From positions 157,605,148-157,669,147 of the forward strand of contig NC_053040.3 in the NCBI RefSeq assembly GCF_002575655.3: a stretch of 64,000 nt of DNA, read 5' to 3'. Made by a program: the position numbers and the translations under genes. This stretch comes from Aegilops tauschii subsp. strangulata. Lineage: Eukaryota; Streptophyta; Magnoliopsida; Poales; Poaceae. Below the pieces are notes generated by a model that had not been told where the DNA came from, did no database searches, and worked only from the letters and a program-made list of their open reading frames with translations. Shown piece after piece: positions 12,360 through 23,404 of this stretch (its first letter is position 1; each line of letters opens with the position of its first letter).

Positions 12360-15300
12360 CTAGGACTGGAAGAACTCCGGATATTCGGAACGGAGGTGGT
12401 CCTCGCGCTCCCAGGTGGCTTCCCGGTCGGAATGGTGCGACCACTTCACTTTCAGGAATTTGATTGACTTGTTGCGAGTCTTGCGCTCAGTTTCTTCAAG
12501 AATAGCAACGGGGTGCTCATGATAAGACAAATCTTCTTGGAGGTCAATCTCTTCGAAGTTGATAGTGCGCTCAGGCGTCTTGAAGCACTTGCGGAGCTGT
12601 GACATGTGGAACAAATCGTGCACGTTCGCGAAGTTAGAAGGAAGCTCAAGTTGATAGGCGAGGTCGCCTCTTTTGCCAATGATCTTGAAAGGACCCACGT
12701 ATCTAGGGGCAAGCTTCCCTTTGATACCGAAACGACGAGTGCCTTTCATTGGAGAGACGCGGAGGTAGACATGGTCTCCGATCTCGAAAGCCAAATCACG
12801 GTGCTTACTATCATAGTAACTCTTCTGGCGCGATTGCGCGGCTTTGAGATTTTCACGGATGACTTTACACATTTCTTCAGCCTCTGTGATTAAGTCATTG
12901 CCAAGAAGTTGGCGTTCACCAGCCTCTGACCAATTGAGAGGAGTACGACACTTTCTGCCATAGAGAAACTCGAATGGGGCCTTGCCCGAACTCGCTTGGA
13001 AGCTGTTGTTGTAGGAGAATTCGGCATATGGAAGACAATCTTCCCATTTCATGCCAAAGGAAATGACACAAGCCCTGAACATATCTTCAAGGATTTGATT
13101 GACTCGCTCGACTTGGCCACTAGTTTGAGGATGGAAAGCTGTGCTGAAGCGAATGTTGGTGCCCATGGCCTTCTGGAAGGAGTCCCAGAACTTAGAGGTG
13201 AAGATGCTTCCACGATTTGAAGAAATCAATTGTGGAATGCCGTGCAAGGAGACAATCCTGGAGGTGTATAGCTCTGCCAACTGAGCTGCTGTGATAGATT
13301 CTTTGATTGGAAGGAAATGAGCCACTTTAGAAAGCTTGTCAATGACAACGAAGATAGCATCATTTCCACGCTTGGACTTGGGAAAACCAGTCACGAAGTC
13401 CATTTCGATATGATCAAACTTCCATTTTGGGATAGCAAGAGGTTGGAGGAGACCAGCTGATCGTTGGTGTTCTGCTTTCACTCTTCGACAGACATCACAT
13501 TCATTCACGAATTGAGCAATCTCTCGCTTCATTCGAGTCCACCAATACGACTGCTTGAGGTCATGGTACATCTTCGTACTTCCAGGATGAATGGAAAGAA
13601 GAGAATTGTGTGCCTCGTTCATAATGACTTTCCTTAAATCACCTTTAGGAACCACAATCCGGTCCTCGAAGAATAAAGTGTCTCTGTCATCAATGCGATA
13701 GCACTTGTATTTGGAAAGACCCTTGTCGATACCACGTTTCACCTTCTTCACCATGGTATCCAGGAGTTGTGCCTCACGAATTTGATCTTCCAAAGTAGGA
13801 GAGACTATGAGGTTGGCAAGAAAGCCTTGAGGAACAACTTGGAGATTCAGCTTGCGGAAAGCTTCACAAAGATCCGGTTGGAATGGCTTCAGAATTAAGC
13901 TGTTGCAATAAGCCTTCCTGCTCAAAGCATCTGCAATGACATTGGCTTTGCCTGGAGTATATTCAATACTCGGATTATACTCTTGAATCATTTCGACCCA
14001 TCGAGTCTGCCTGAGGTTGAGGTTGGGCTGAGTGAAGATGTACTTGAGACTCTTGTGATCGGTGAATATGTCCATTTTTCTTCCCAACAAGAGATGTCTC
14101 CACGTTATTAATGCGTGGACAACTGCCGCCAACTCAAGATCGTGAGTGGGGTAGTTATTTTCGTTGGGCTTCAACTGACAAGAGGTGTAGGCCACAACTT
14201 TCTTCTCTTGCATTAACACAGCACCGAGACCTTGAAGAGAAGCATCACAAAAAACTTCAAATGGCTTGGATTCATCAGGAGGAGTTAAGACAGGAGCTGT
14301 GACGAGTTTCTCTTTGAGAGTGTTGAAAGCAACGTCACACTCAGGAGACCAGACATACTTCACATGCTTCTGGAGGAGGTTGGAAAGAGGCTTTGCAATC
14401 TTAGAGAAATTCTCAACGAATCTTCGGCAATAGCTTGCAAGACCAAGAAAACTGCGGAGCTGCTTGAAATTCTGAGGAGGTTCCCAATTCACAATTGCAG
14501 ACACCTTCTCGGGGTTAACAGCGATGCCCTTGGCAGAGATGATGTGACCAAGGTAAAGAACTTCATCGAGCCAAAACTCACATTTGGAGAACTTCGCATA
14601 GAATTTATACTCTCTGAGCTTGTCGAGCACCAATCGCAAATGTTTGGCATGGTCCTTCTTATTCTTGGAGAAGACCAAGATATCATCGAGATACACCAGG
14701 ACGAATTCATTGGTATAGGGGTTGAAGATGAAATTCATCATCCGAGAGAAGGTTGGAGGAGCATTGACAAGGCCGAAAGACATGACAGTATATTCATAAG
14801 AACCAAAGCTTGTTCTGAATGCTGTCTTGGGAATATCTTCTTCACGAATGCGAATCTGATGATAACCCATACGAAGATCAAGCTTGGAGAATACTTTAGC
14901 ACCTTTGAGTTGCTCTAATAACTCATTGATGTTGGGAAGTGGATACTTGTTCTTGATTGTCTTCTTGTTCAATGGACGGTAGTCGACACAAAGTCGGTCC
15001 GTGCCATCCTTCTTCTGGACAAAAAGAACACCACAACCCCATGGAGATGAACTCGGTCTGATCAAACCCAGACGCTCTTGTTCATCGAGCTGTTTCTTCA
15101 ATTCCTTCAGCTCCTTGGGTCCAAGCTTGTATGGACGCTTGCAAACGGGTTCAGTGCCCGGCTCAAGATCGATAACGAACTCAACTGGCCGGTGAGGAGG
15201 CATACCCGGAAGCTCTTCTGGAAAGACATCTTGATACTCACAAACGACTGGAATTTGAGAGATGGCATTCAATTCGCCCTTCTCATTGAGAGAAAACAAC

Positions 15301-16811
15301 CAAATGGTTTCATCGCGAGCGGCATAAATAATCACATCCTCAGAAGAGTGTGTCAATTGAATTTCCCTGGCAGCACAATCAAGTTGAGCCTTGTGCTTAG
15401 AAAGCCAGTCCATCCCGAGAATAAGATCAATATCCGAGTCACCAAGAACAACTGGAGAAGACAAAAATTTATTGTTTCCCATCTTGATGGAAACATTGGG
15501 AGCAACCAAACTAGAAGTCAAAAGCTTTCCCGGAGAAACAACTTGCATAACTTTGGATAAAATCTCTGTGTCAACATTGTGCTTCGATGCAAATGGGTAT
15601 GACAAGAAAGAATGCGATGCACCAGTATCAAATAAGACTTTTGCAGGAATATCATTAACTGAGAGATTACCCATTATCACATCAGTAGATTCCTCCGCTT
15701 GAGCTGCATTCATCATGTTCACCTTTGCAGACTTTGGATTATGCTTGACCACTGCATTGCTGGAAGATCTGACAGGAGGAGGAGGAGGCGGAAGGCGCCT
15801 TTGGTTGAAGCACTTGTTAGCATAGTGACCTTTCTGCTGACACTTGTTGCAAGTCACCTCTGAGAGTGGACGATGATAAGGAGCATTCGACTTTGGAGCT
15901 TGATTCTGAGACTTGTTCTGATAGCCAGAGTTGGAAGAGTGGGAAGATCCATGGCCACCTTTGTTCTTCTGCTGGTAAGGCTGACGAAACGGAGGAGGAG
16001 GAGGCAACCAGAACTTCTGTTGCTTAGCAGCCACAAGTGAGGAAGAAGAAGACTGAACTGCATCCCTGACTCTCTTCTTAGAAGCCTCACACTTGAGCTG
16101 AGCAGCCTCTTGCTTCAGTGCCATATTATAGAATTGATCAAACTGAGTAGGCTCAACAAGAACGAGAGCTAACTGCAGATCCTCTCTAAGGCCACCTCTG
16201 AAGTGATAGATCATGCTCTTTTCATCAGGAACGTCTTGTTTAGCGAAGCGAGCAAGTTTCTGAAACTGGATGTTGAATTGATACACAGACATGTTGCCTT
16301 GCTTGAGATTGCAGAACTCCTCACGCTTACTCTCAACAACACTTTGTGGAATGTGGTGCGCTTTGAAATCCCGACAGAAGTCAGTCCAAGTAATCACACG
16401 ACCTCCTCTGGAATCTTTGTATTGTTGATACCAATCAGCAGCTTGGTCCTTGAGCTGAAAAGAAGCGAACTTGACATAGTCCTCAGGCCTGACATTGCTA
16501 CATTCAAAATGCTTGTTGATGTCCACGAGCCAATCATCGGCATCCGTGGCCTCGGCACAGTAGCTGAAAGACTTGGGCTGATTTGCGAGAAACTGGTTGA
16601 GGGTAGCGAAGTGAGGCTGATTGTTGCCTTGACCTTGATTTCCTTTGCCTTGCCCTTGGGTGCGTTCTTGCAAGAGTTGCAGAATCATCTGAGCATTGGC
16701 GTTGGTGGCTGCCATGATAGCTTGCCATGCCTCCGGAGGCGGAGGTGGTGGCGGAGGGTTCGCCTGACTCCCATCATTGCGTTCCGGATTCTGACGCGTT
16801 GGCGGAGCCAT
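12360..16811 (-). CDS. Gypsy chromovirus Gag-Pol polyprotein (Tekay/Del type), full length, integrase catalytic Asp replaced
   Basis: I choose the ATG at 16809-16811 ([12 protein letters not shown]), because the 54 residues upstream in the open frame look like leader. From the N-terminus: Gag with a proline run; zinc knuckle [14 protein letters not shown]; protease with [12 protein letters not shown] with YLDDILVFS; RNase H with [10 protein letters not shown]; integrase with an HHCC zinc region (CDVC); and a C-terminal chromodomain-like segment ([14 protein letters not shown]), which marks chromoviruses and is thought to steer insertion to heterochromatin. About 1480 codons with no stop or frameshift. 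One key residue is wrong: at 13215-13217 the integrase motif normally SDRGS reads SNRGS, so the second catalytic acid is Asn. Protease and RT catalytic residues look intact. Integration would probably need integrase from another copy. Confidence 0.95.
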   Translation of the reverse strand: MAPPTRQNPERNDGSQANPPPPPPPPEAWQAIMAATNANAQMILQLLQERTQGQGKGNQGQGNNQPHFATLNQFLANQPKSFSYCAEATDADDWLVDINKHFECSNVRPEDYVKFASFQLKDQAADWYQQYKDSRGGRVITWTDFCRDFKAHHIPQSVVESKREEFCNLKQGNMSVYQFNIQFQKLARFAKQDVPDEKSMIYHFRGGLREDLQLALVLVEPTQFDQFYNMALKQEAAQLKCEASKKRVRDAVQSSSSSLVAAKQQKFWLPPPPPFRQPYQQKNKGGHGSSHSSNSGYQNKSQNQAPKSNAPYHRPLSEVTCNKCQQKGHYANKCFNQRRLPPPPPPVRSSSNAVVKHNPKSAKVNMMNAAQAEESTDVIMGNLSVNDIPAKVLFDTGASHSFLSYPFASKHNVDTEILSKVMQVVSPGKLLTSSLVAPNVSIKMGNNKFLSSPVVLGDSDIDLILGMDWLSKHKAQLDCAAREIQLTHSSEDVIIYAARDETIWLFSLNEKGELNAISQIPVVCEYQDVFPEELPGMPPHRPVEFVIDLEPGTEPVCKRPYKLGPKELKELKKQLDEQERLGLIRPSSSPWGCGVLFVQKKDGTDRLCVDYRPLNKKTIKNKYPLPNINELLEQLKGAKVFSKLDLRMGYHQIRIREEDIPKTAFRTSFGSYEYTVMSFGLVNAPPTFSRMMNFIFNPYTNEFVLVYLDDILVFSKNKKDHAKHLRLVLDKLREYKFYAKFSKCEFWLDEVLYLGHIISAKGIAVNPEKVSAIVNWEPPQNFKQLRSFLGLASYCRRFVENFSKIAKPLSNLLQKHVKYVWSPECDVAFNTLKEKLVTAPVLTPPDESKPFEVFCDASLQGLGAVLMQEKKVVAYTSCQLKPNENNYPTHDLELAAVVHALITWRHLLLGRKMDIFTDHKSLKYIFTQPNLNLRQTRWVEMIQEYNPSIEYTPGKANVIADALSRKAYCNSLILKPFQPDLCEAFRKLNLQVVPQGFLANLIVSPTLEDQIREAQLLDTMVKKVKRGIDKGLSKYKCYRIDDRDTLFFEDRIVVPKGDLRKVIMNEAHNSLLSIHPGSTKMYHDLKQSYWWTRMKREIAQFVNECDVCRRVKAEHQRSAGLLQPLAIPKWKFDHIEMDFVTGFPKSKRGNDAIFVVIDKLSKVAHFLPIKESITAAQLAELYTSRIVSLHGIPQLISSNRGSIFTSKFWDSFQKAMGTNIRFSTAFHPQTSGQVERVNQILEDMFRACVISFGMKWEDCLPYAEFSYNNSFQASSGKAPFEFLYGRKCRTPLNWSEAGERQLLGNDLITEAEEMCKVIRENLKAAQSRQKSYYDSKHRDLAFEIGDHVYLRVSPMKGTRRFGIKGKLAPRYVGPFKIIGKRGDLAYQLELPSNFANVHDLFHMSQLRKCFKTPERTINFEEIDLQEDLSYHEHPVAILEETERKTRNKSIKFLKVKWSHHSDREATWEREDHLRSEYPEFFQS

Positions 16812-17049
16812 CCTGAAGAGGGTGACATCCGTTAGCATCTTGATAGACAAATAGACAAGTAGAATCAACGGATGGAAATTGCAACATATAGTCTTCACAA
16901 TAAACATTCGAACGAGGATGAACGAATGAATTCCATAGTCAATCATCACACTTCCATTAAGTTGAGAAGCCACTTAGAAAAAGGTATGGAATCTGACTTC
17001 GCAGCAACTCGAATACCACAATTCAAAACAAAACAAAATATTGGCTTGC

Positions 17050-17664
17050 TGTCGGGGATATACCCCGCGGTATGACCCGGCCGGAATTGGCGACTCACTG
17101 GTGACCCGCCCGGAGCTTGGCGATTCACAGATAACCTGCCCGATCTTGGCGACTCATTAGTAACCCGGCGGGCGGGTCAGATGGACAACAAGGCCCAAAG
17201 CCCAGAAGGCCAGCTCACGTTGTGATGGGCCGGATTAAGAGGAAAGGGATGACGAATATTTCCTTTACGAGGAAGCAAGACCCGGACTTGTAATCAACTT
17301 GTAAGAGAAGATAGACTAGTCCTAGTCCTACTAGGACTCCACATGTAACCCGCCTCTCTAACTTATATAACGAGGGGCAGGGCTCCCCAAAGAGGGACAA
17401 GCTACAGACAAGAAACAATCTCTAGGGCTAGACACCGAGAGCCGGTTCGCTGGCGACTCCCTCGTGATCATAATGAGACCTAGCCTCAAACAGCATGTAG
17501 GGTTGTTACCGGATGATGTTTCCCGGGGCCCGAAGCTGTCTAAATCCTTGTCTTGTGTTGCGTCTCTCGATTCCGCTCAACCCCTCTCAAGCTACCACAT
17601 AGATGCGTTGTCCTCGCGACTAAGTCCTGACACTAAGGGCATCTGCCGTGACAATTCCACGACA
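17050..17664 (+). repeat. 5' LTR of the tRNA-Lys-primed element
   Basis: Starts tgtcggggatatacccc and ends tccacgaca. TATA box cttatataac near 17362-17371. Repeats of gacccgcc/ggcgactc near the start suggest short internal direct repeats in U3. Confidence 0.95.
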
Positions 17665-17666
17665 GT

Positions 17667-17684
17667 TGGCGCCCACCGTGGGGC
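17667..17684 (+). other. Primer-binding site, tRNA-Lys(CUU)
   Basis: TGGCGCCCACCGTGGGGC, two bases after the LTR. Its reverse complement, GCCCCACGGTGGGCGCCA, is the 3' end of plant tRNA-Lys(CUU) including the added CCA, an 18 of 18 match to the sequence as I know it. Confidence 0.85.
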
Positions 17685-20440
17685 CCGCGCACGGTGGTGT
17701 TGAGTTCTTGGAGGGATCTCTTTAGGGATGGAGAAGTTCGTGATGTGCTGGAGGAAAAAGAGCCGGCGCAAAAGAATATACATCGTCTCCGTGGCAAGCT
17801 GTCGGAGTGACATACGAGATTGAGATTAAAAGAATTAGGGTTTTGCGTTTTACATGCCGCCGACGCGAGATGATATGCCCAACCCGACGGAAGATTTGTT
17901 TCGCCGAGTCCTGCAATCTGTCACATCAAAGTTTCCATCGAAATGGACAAAGGATTTCCGCTGTCCGATCGGCTGAGTTCCGTAAGTTGCTGCGGCTGGA
18001 TTACAGGCTCAAGTCCCAAGGCTGCTTAGTGCTGCTAGTTCACGTGGATACAAATACAAGGATAAATCAAGTGGAGATCAAAAACTAGTACTGGTCCGCG
18101 TATATTTCTGGTTTGGCAAGGACACGAGGTCAAACCAATCACGACCCGGAGGAGGAATCAATGCTGCCTGCCCGATCACACTTTGCTTTCCTCTACGGCC
18201 GTTCTGCGTCTGCCGCAGTTCTTCTCGGCCTCCGTGCTGTGAGCCGCCATGGCCTCAAGCCGCCCGGCCACCTGAGATGTTCGAGAAGCCGAATCGTCAG
18301 CTCTACTCTGCAAACCACGGTTTGCGCCTTTCGTGAGTCGCCGCCGCTGACTCGTGCCCGGACTCTGGCTCCGAGTGGCCTTCGCTCCAACTCGGCCTCG
18401 CTATGGCCTATCCTCGCCTCGTTGAACCGCCAACCGAAGAGCCACCCGTTCGCCTCCGAATTGACTCGCCAGCTCGCCTTTTGTTGCGGTCTCGGGTGAT
18501 CTCGCCAGTGTCCGCGGGATGCCTTGCCGCCTGCCTCTGCTCTTCGGCCTCACGCTGAGCCAGCCGCCGTCGAGCCGCACCTGCAAGCTGCCCTCGCCGT
18601 GGCCATGGCTCGCCTCCACGCCCGCCGCTGTACAACACCGCCTCGGCGCTTGGACACGCGCCCATGCCGCCTCCGCGGTCGCGCCCGCCTGCCGGCTCAC
18701 TACTGCAAGTCGCCGCTCTTCTGCACCGTTACCGCGCCCTGCCGGTTTGCTGCTCGCCTCCGGCCCTCTGCTACGACTCCGAGCTGTTGTGAGCCGCCAC
18801 TTGCTGCTCCGGTTCTGCTACAAATCAGCGCGGCCACGAGCCCAGCCTCGTGTCGCCTCCGTCGGTGAGCCGGCCTGCCGGGCTGCATCTCTGACCCGTC
18901 ACACGGAACCATTTCGCTGACGCGAGTGCGTGCACCGGACACTTCCTCTGCTGCTGCCTCGTTTCACCTTCGTTCCGAGCCACTATTTCTGGTGAGCCAC
19001 CGTTTATTCTACAGACAGCCACAAACAGAAGCTCCACGGACGTTCAATCACTTGAGGAATTGCAAAGGAGAATAAAAATGTCTGATGCGGCCGGTCACAT
19101 GGCTAATCAAGATTGACTTGGTCAATGGCGGGACAATTACTGACAGATGTGAAGCAAATTGGATTAAAATTGTTGGTCAAATCAACCAAAGAAGTACGCA
19201 TGTGAAAACAAGGTCTGATGGATTCCTATGATCCTCCAAGTGAACACCCCTGAACTATTACAACTGCTGCGTACACATGGACTCCAAAGAAGGATTTAAA
19301 TATTAAAAATATTACTGTGGCCTAGCACGGGTTATTTGTCAAGCGTATGAGTGATCTGTCAAAGCTTCTAAGCCCAACATGACCCGGAGGGTCCGTTCAG
19401 ATCATCCAGCTCTGGTTCTGCTGCGGTCGAGCTTCAAGCCGCCTCCGAGTCGCCAAACTCTCCCGCGTTAAGTCAGCCTCGAGCCGTTGACCAACACCAC
19501 GGCCACACTCCGTTTTTCTGCTAGAGTTTTGAGACGCTGCACCGCCAAGCCCTGCAGGCCCGTCCGTGCCTACAAATCGCCCCTGCCCTTGACTGATCTG
19601 GACAATTATTTACGACAAAGGTGATGTTATACTGCGGGTATGGAGCACGCACTGGCAATTTTCTGCACCAGCGTTTTATCCGTGCCACACTACCTGATGA
19701 ACGGACGTGCGCAAGTCGCCGCCCCTATGGCCCGGTCTACATTAACTCGCCGGGACCGCGCCCGCGGCTGACTCGTCCACACCAGCTTACAACGCCGCTG
19801 CCGACTCTCCCCATCCGCACCGGCTTACAACGCCGCGGCCGACTCGGCCGTGATTAATTTCAGCGTCACCGTGGTGATCATCAACTCTGCGGTGAATAAT
19901 TTCTGGCTTAACATATCAGGTGAAATCCATCCAGTATATTTTTATATTATATATTGTTTTCTTTAAAAGGAAAAATTACGCTGGCTTGCAAGTTCGCCAA
20001 TGCAGGACAAGTTATATCATTGAGCAGTTGAAGGACTCATACCGGTTTGTATCACGGTCAAATATGGAGAATCTCAAGACAACTCCTCGAGTCGCCTTAA
20101 GACTCGGGGGCTACAATGGCATGACTCGGCAAAATTGGCCAGTATCAATAATCCAGAACTCCGGGTTATTGGAGGGAAAAAATAACCCGGCCCCGGAGAC
20201 TACTGCTATATTGATAAGAATTTAAAGGCCGTCAGAAAAAATGAAGAATGCCGGTTTAAAATCCGGCTCAAGGTAAACCTGTCTCCCACAAAGCTTTGAA
20301 GCTCTCAATATCCGGTTTAAAAAAGAATTCATCTCTCGCAAGTTCGAGTTTTCAGAAAAAATTACAGGGACCAAAGAGAGTTTGTTGCACAGCACAACTC
20401 AACATAGGCACCCGGTGAGCACAGCTCAGAAATATATCAC
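17685..20440 (+). other. Interior of the tRNA-Lys-primed element, no protein gene seen
   Basis: The first 400 bases resemble a leader. 18160-18960 and 19370-19860 are GC-rich with recurring gagccg/gccgcc words and give chance ORFs on both strands (for example 18113-18499, 18519-18920). None shows a gag zinc knuckle, protease DTG, RT YxDD or integrase motif. I see no captured host gene that I recognise. Confidence 0.6.
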
Positions 20441-20507
20441 TTGGGGGCTTCCGGCTTATTGAGCTAAGCTATGATTACCCTTTGATCTAGCTCATAGCCA
20501 CAGCTAC

Positions 20508-20890
20508 AGGTCATTTGGGGGCTTCCTGTTCAAACATAGGTCGTATTCGAACCAAAGAGAACATAGTTGTCGGTACCCTCTTGATCGGCACACTGCCGAG
20601 CTCACTAGGGGGCTTCTTGATCGTATTCGAATCATAGCTCAACCCCTTTTGGGAACCGACGTGGATCGTATTCGAATCAGCGTCGTTAAACAACTCTCAA
20701 GGTCATTCGGGGGCTTCCTGTTCAAACATAGGTCGTATTCGAACCAAAGAGAACATAGCTGTCGGTACCCTCTTGATCGGCAACGCCAAAGCCACTGGGG
20801 GCTATATGACCGTATTCGAATCTTAGCTTAACCCCTTTGGGACGGTTTTCTGATCGTATTCGAATCAGAAGCCTCAAATTTTTTGAAGTC
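20508..20890 (+). repeat. 192-bp tandem duplication carrying GTATTCGAA palindromes
   Basis: aggtcatt(t/c)gggggcttcc begins at 20508 and again at 20700, a 192-bp period. The first ~75 bases of the two units are almost identical; the rest has diverged. Within and after them the word CGTATTCGAA(T/C)C occurs about six times (near 20531, 20623, 20667, 20728, 20811, 20857). Its core ATTCGAAT is a perfect palindrome. Confidence 0.85.
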
Positions 20891-21878
20891 TCTTTTTGCA
20901 AACAATTTTTGGATTTTATTTGAAGCTCTTTTGATCATATCTAAAGTGTATATGAGTGGTTGCTATTTAACCCGGTTTGACTTTGGATGATAAGTCGCCA
21001 TCATATGACAATCATAAACATTTGGAAGTCTTGATTTCTAAAGTTTGGGTTATCACCCTTACTTCACAGGTCATATAAACCGGCAGTGAAAATTCAATAT
21101 CACAGGTATAATATTATTATTATAGTTATGTTTCAAAGTTATGATTCATAACAGGCTTATCTGTGACTCCTTGTTACACATCAATGGTTATATGTGAGAT
21201 ATTATGACCCGCCCTGCGGTAAACCGCCAAGGGATCTTGTGATCTAATTATGTGCAGGATAAGACTACATTTGGGTGGTTACCCGCCCTGGTTTTTGACG
21301 TTAAGTCGCCAGGGTATATGTTGTTTAAACTCTGCAGGATTTACAGAGCTATGACTTACATAAATGATTAAATTCAAGCCCATCATCATAGATTGAAATT
21401 GGTGTCTCAAAAGGGTTATCAATTCTTGATTTTCTCAAAGGCTATAAGCCGCCGGGTTGTACAAATTCCGGCTTACAATGGAGGCGTATTAAATCGCCAT
21501 CGCCCAAGAGCCGCCGGGTATTTAAACTCCGGATTGACTTATCAGCAGATGAGGTATTCAAAGTCGCTTTGGCGCAATAGCTATTATTTTATCAATGGAT
21601 ATGATTTATTCTACAATGGAAAGAATAGTCTCGAGTCGCTGCAGGCTTACGACCCGGCACTTGGGGGCTACATTATTTAAATTGAGATCACATCAAATAT
21701 GCAAGTCCCATGTCACTGCCAGCATGCACCATGGCACTTGGGGGCTAATGTAAAGACATTTTTTGCTCAACTTATTGAAGACCCGACTCATCACATTGTA
21801 ATGAGCCGGCCCTTGGGGGCTACCAATTGCTCCTGTCGAAAATTCAAGGTACACAAGCCTTAATCCATTACATTGAAA

Positions 21879-21950
21879 GATCCACTACTCGGTTGGTAGA
21901 GTACAAAGCTCTTAACCTTATGGACATGGGTTCAAGCCCCATGGTGGAGA
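21879..21950 (+). pseudogene. tRNA-Lys(CTT)-derived sequence inside a retrotransposon
   Basis: 72 bases line up with plant tRNA-Lys(CTT) end to end with one deleted base. The D arm and stem GGTTGGTAGAG, the anticodon stem-loop gCTCTTAAcctt with anticodon CTT, and the T arm tGGGTTCaAGCCCCA are all clear. Differences are mostly C-to-T and G-to-A. The A box has lost a base and the 5' acceptor strand is poorly matched, so it should not make a working tRNA. The three bases after it, tta, stand where CCA would be in a mature tRNA. It is in the sense orientation of the element, 834 bp before the 3' LTR. Confidence 0.85.
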
Positions 21951-22784
21951 TTACATCATATGATGTTATTATCTATGAATTATATACAAAGTCCCAGCTC
22001 AGTAATATCTTACTGAGCCGGCCCTTGGGGGCTACACGTTGCTGCTCCAGTTTACATGATCATATTTACAAAGTCCCTGCTCATTATTGCATAATGACCC
22101 GGCCCTTGGGGGCTGCACTGGTTGAAGTTTTATGAGCATAAGGCAATTACAAGTCCCAGGTTGCTGCAAGCATGACAACCCGGCACTTGGGGGCTACAGG
22201 TGATATACATATAAGGGGAAAAAATCTTCAAATTCTCAGTTTTGAGCAGATCAGGTTGACCCGGTGTTTGCAACAATCATGATCCGGTGTCACCAATAAT
22301 TATGACCCGGCGTCGGCAACAGTTATGACCCGGTGCTATCAATATTTACAAACCGGCAATTTTGGTTATGATAAACCGGCAAGTTTTACCTCTTCAAGCC
22401 GGCTGAAAGTCAGATGAGTATTTCAAAGACCAATATGTTTTAAGCCGGCGCTTTGGAAGCCGATTCAAGTGGATTATTTCTTACAATATTTCTCTACAAG
22501 AGACCAATGCTAGCAAATTGACTCTGAAGCTGGCCTATTGACCCGGATTTCTCAAAAGAAGTATCTGGATCTTTTTTGCATTCACAAAGTTTGAACATAT
22601 CTACTAAAGGAGATTTGCTATGAGTTCATGGGCATGTATCAAGAAGGAAATGACAAGGATTTAAAGATGATCAGGTGTCGGCTTACAAAACTTTAACCCG
22701 GAACACAACCTATCAAGTTTGTTCTTGTGTTTATTTTGCAGGATCAGTTTAACATGGATAAATCCAAATTAAACTGGGGGCTAA

Positions 22785-23399
22785 TGTCGGGGATATACCC
22801 CGCGGTATGACCCGTCCGGAATTGGCGACTCACTGGTGACCCGCCCGGAGCTTGGCGATTCACAGATAACCTGCCCGATCTTGGCGACGCATTAGTAACC
22901 CGGCGGGCGGGTCAGATGGACAACAAGGCCCAAAGCCCAGAAGGCCGGCTCACGTTATGATGGGCCGGATTAAGAGGAAAGGGATGACGAATATTTCCTT
23001 TACGAGGAAGCAAGACCCGGACTTGTAATCAACCTGTAAGAGAAGATAGACTAGTCCTAGTCCTACTAGGACTCCACATGTAACCCGCCTCTCTAACTTA
23101 TATAAGGAGGGGCAGGGCTCCCCAAAGAGGGACAATCTATAGACAAGAAACAATCTCTAGGGCTAGACACCGAGAGCCGGTTCGCTGGCGACTCCCTCGT
23201 GATCATAATGAGACCTAGCCTCAAACAGCATGTAGGGTTGTTACCGGATGATGTTTCCCGGGGCCCGAAGCTGTCTAAATCCTTGTCTTGTGTTGCGTCT
23301 CTCGATTCCGCTCAACCCCTCTCAAGCTACCACATAGATGCGTTGTCCTCGCGACTAAGTCCTGACACTAAGGGCATCTGCCGTGACAATTCCACGACA
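22785..23399 (+). repeat. 3' LTR of the tRNA-Lys-primed element
   Basis: Same length as the 5' LTR, with about 8 substitutions and no indels seen. It is followed by the cttgc duplication at 23400-23404. Confidence 0.95.
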
Positions 23400-23404
23400 C
23401 TTGC

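Larger units (their letters stand above)
20441..22784 (+). repeat. Dispersed array of polypurine-tract-like GGGGGCT words
   Basis: The word (c/t)TTGGGGGCT(t/a)(c/a) or a close variant occurs near 20441, 20513, 20607, 20705, 20791, 21657, 21731, 21810, 22022, 22098 and 22181. The last copy, at 22774-22784, is the polypurine tract itself. From 21650 on most follow gaccCGGC(a/c)C, so the unit is longer than the purine run. The spacing is irregular (60-900 bp), so it is not a simple tandem array. Confidence 0.8.
17050..23399 (+). mobile_element. Non-autonomous LTR retrotransposon with tRNA-Lys primer site and internal tRNA-Lys copy
   Basis: 615-bp LTRs at 17050-17664 and 22785-23399 (tgtcgggg...cacgaca) are flanked by exact cttgc duplications at 17045-17049 and 23400-23404. 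I count about 8 differences between the LTRs (1.3%), which implies a recent insertion. The primer-binding site follows the 5' LTR at 17667-17684; the polypurine tract aactgggggctaa precedes the 3' LTR. The 5.1-kb interior has no gag, protease, RT or integrase frame; the longest frames are GC-rich chance ORFs. It contains a tRNA-Lys-like sequence, a 192-bp tandem duplication, and about a dozen copies of a polypurine-tract-like word. I do not recognise the family. Confidence 0.93.

Noticed and set aside
16812..16973. 54-residue N-terminal extension of the chromovirus polyprotein
   Set aside because: Hydrophobic, leader-like composition; MAPPTRQ at 16811 is the usual Gag-like start.
18113..18920. 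GC-rich frames in the tRNA-Lys-primed element as a possible captured gene
   Set aside because: Open in several frames, Arg/Pro/Ala-rich, no motif or splice structure that I recognise.
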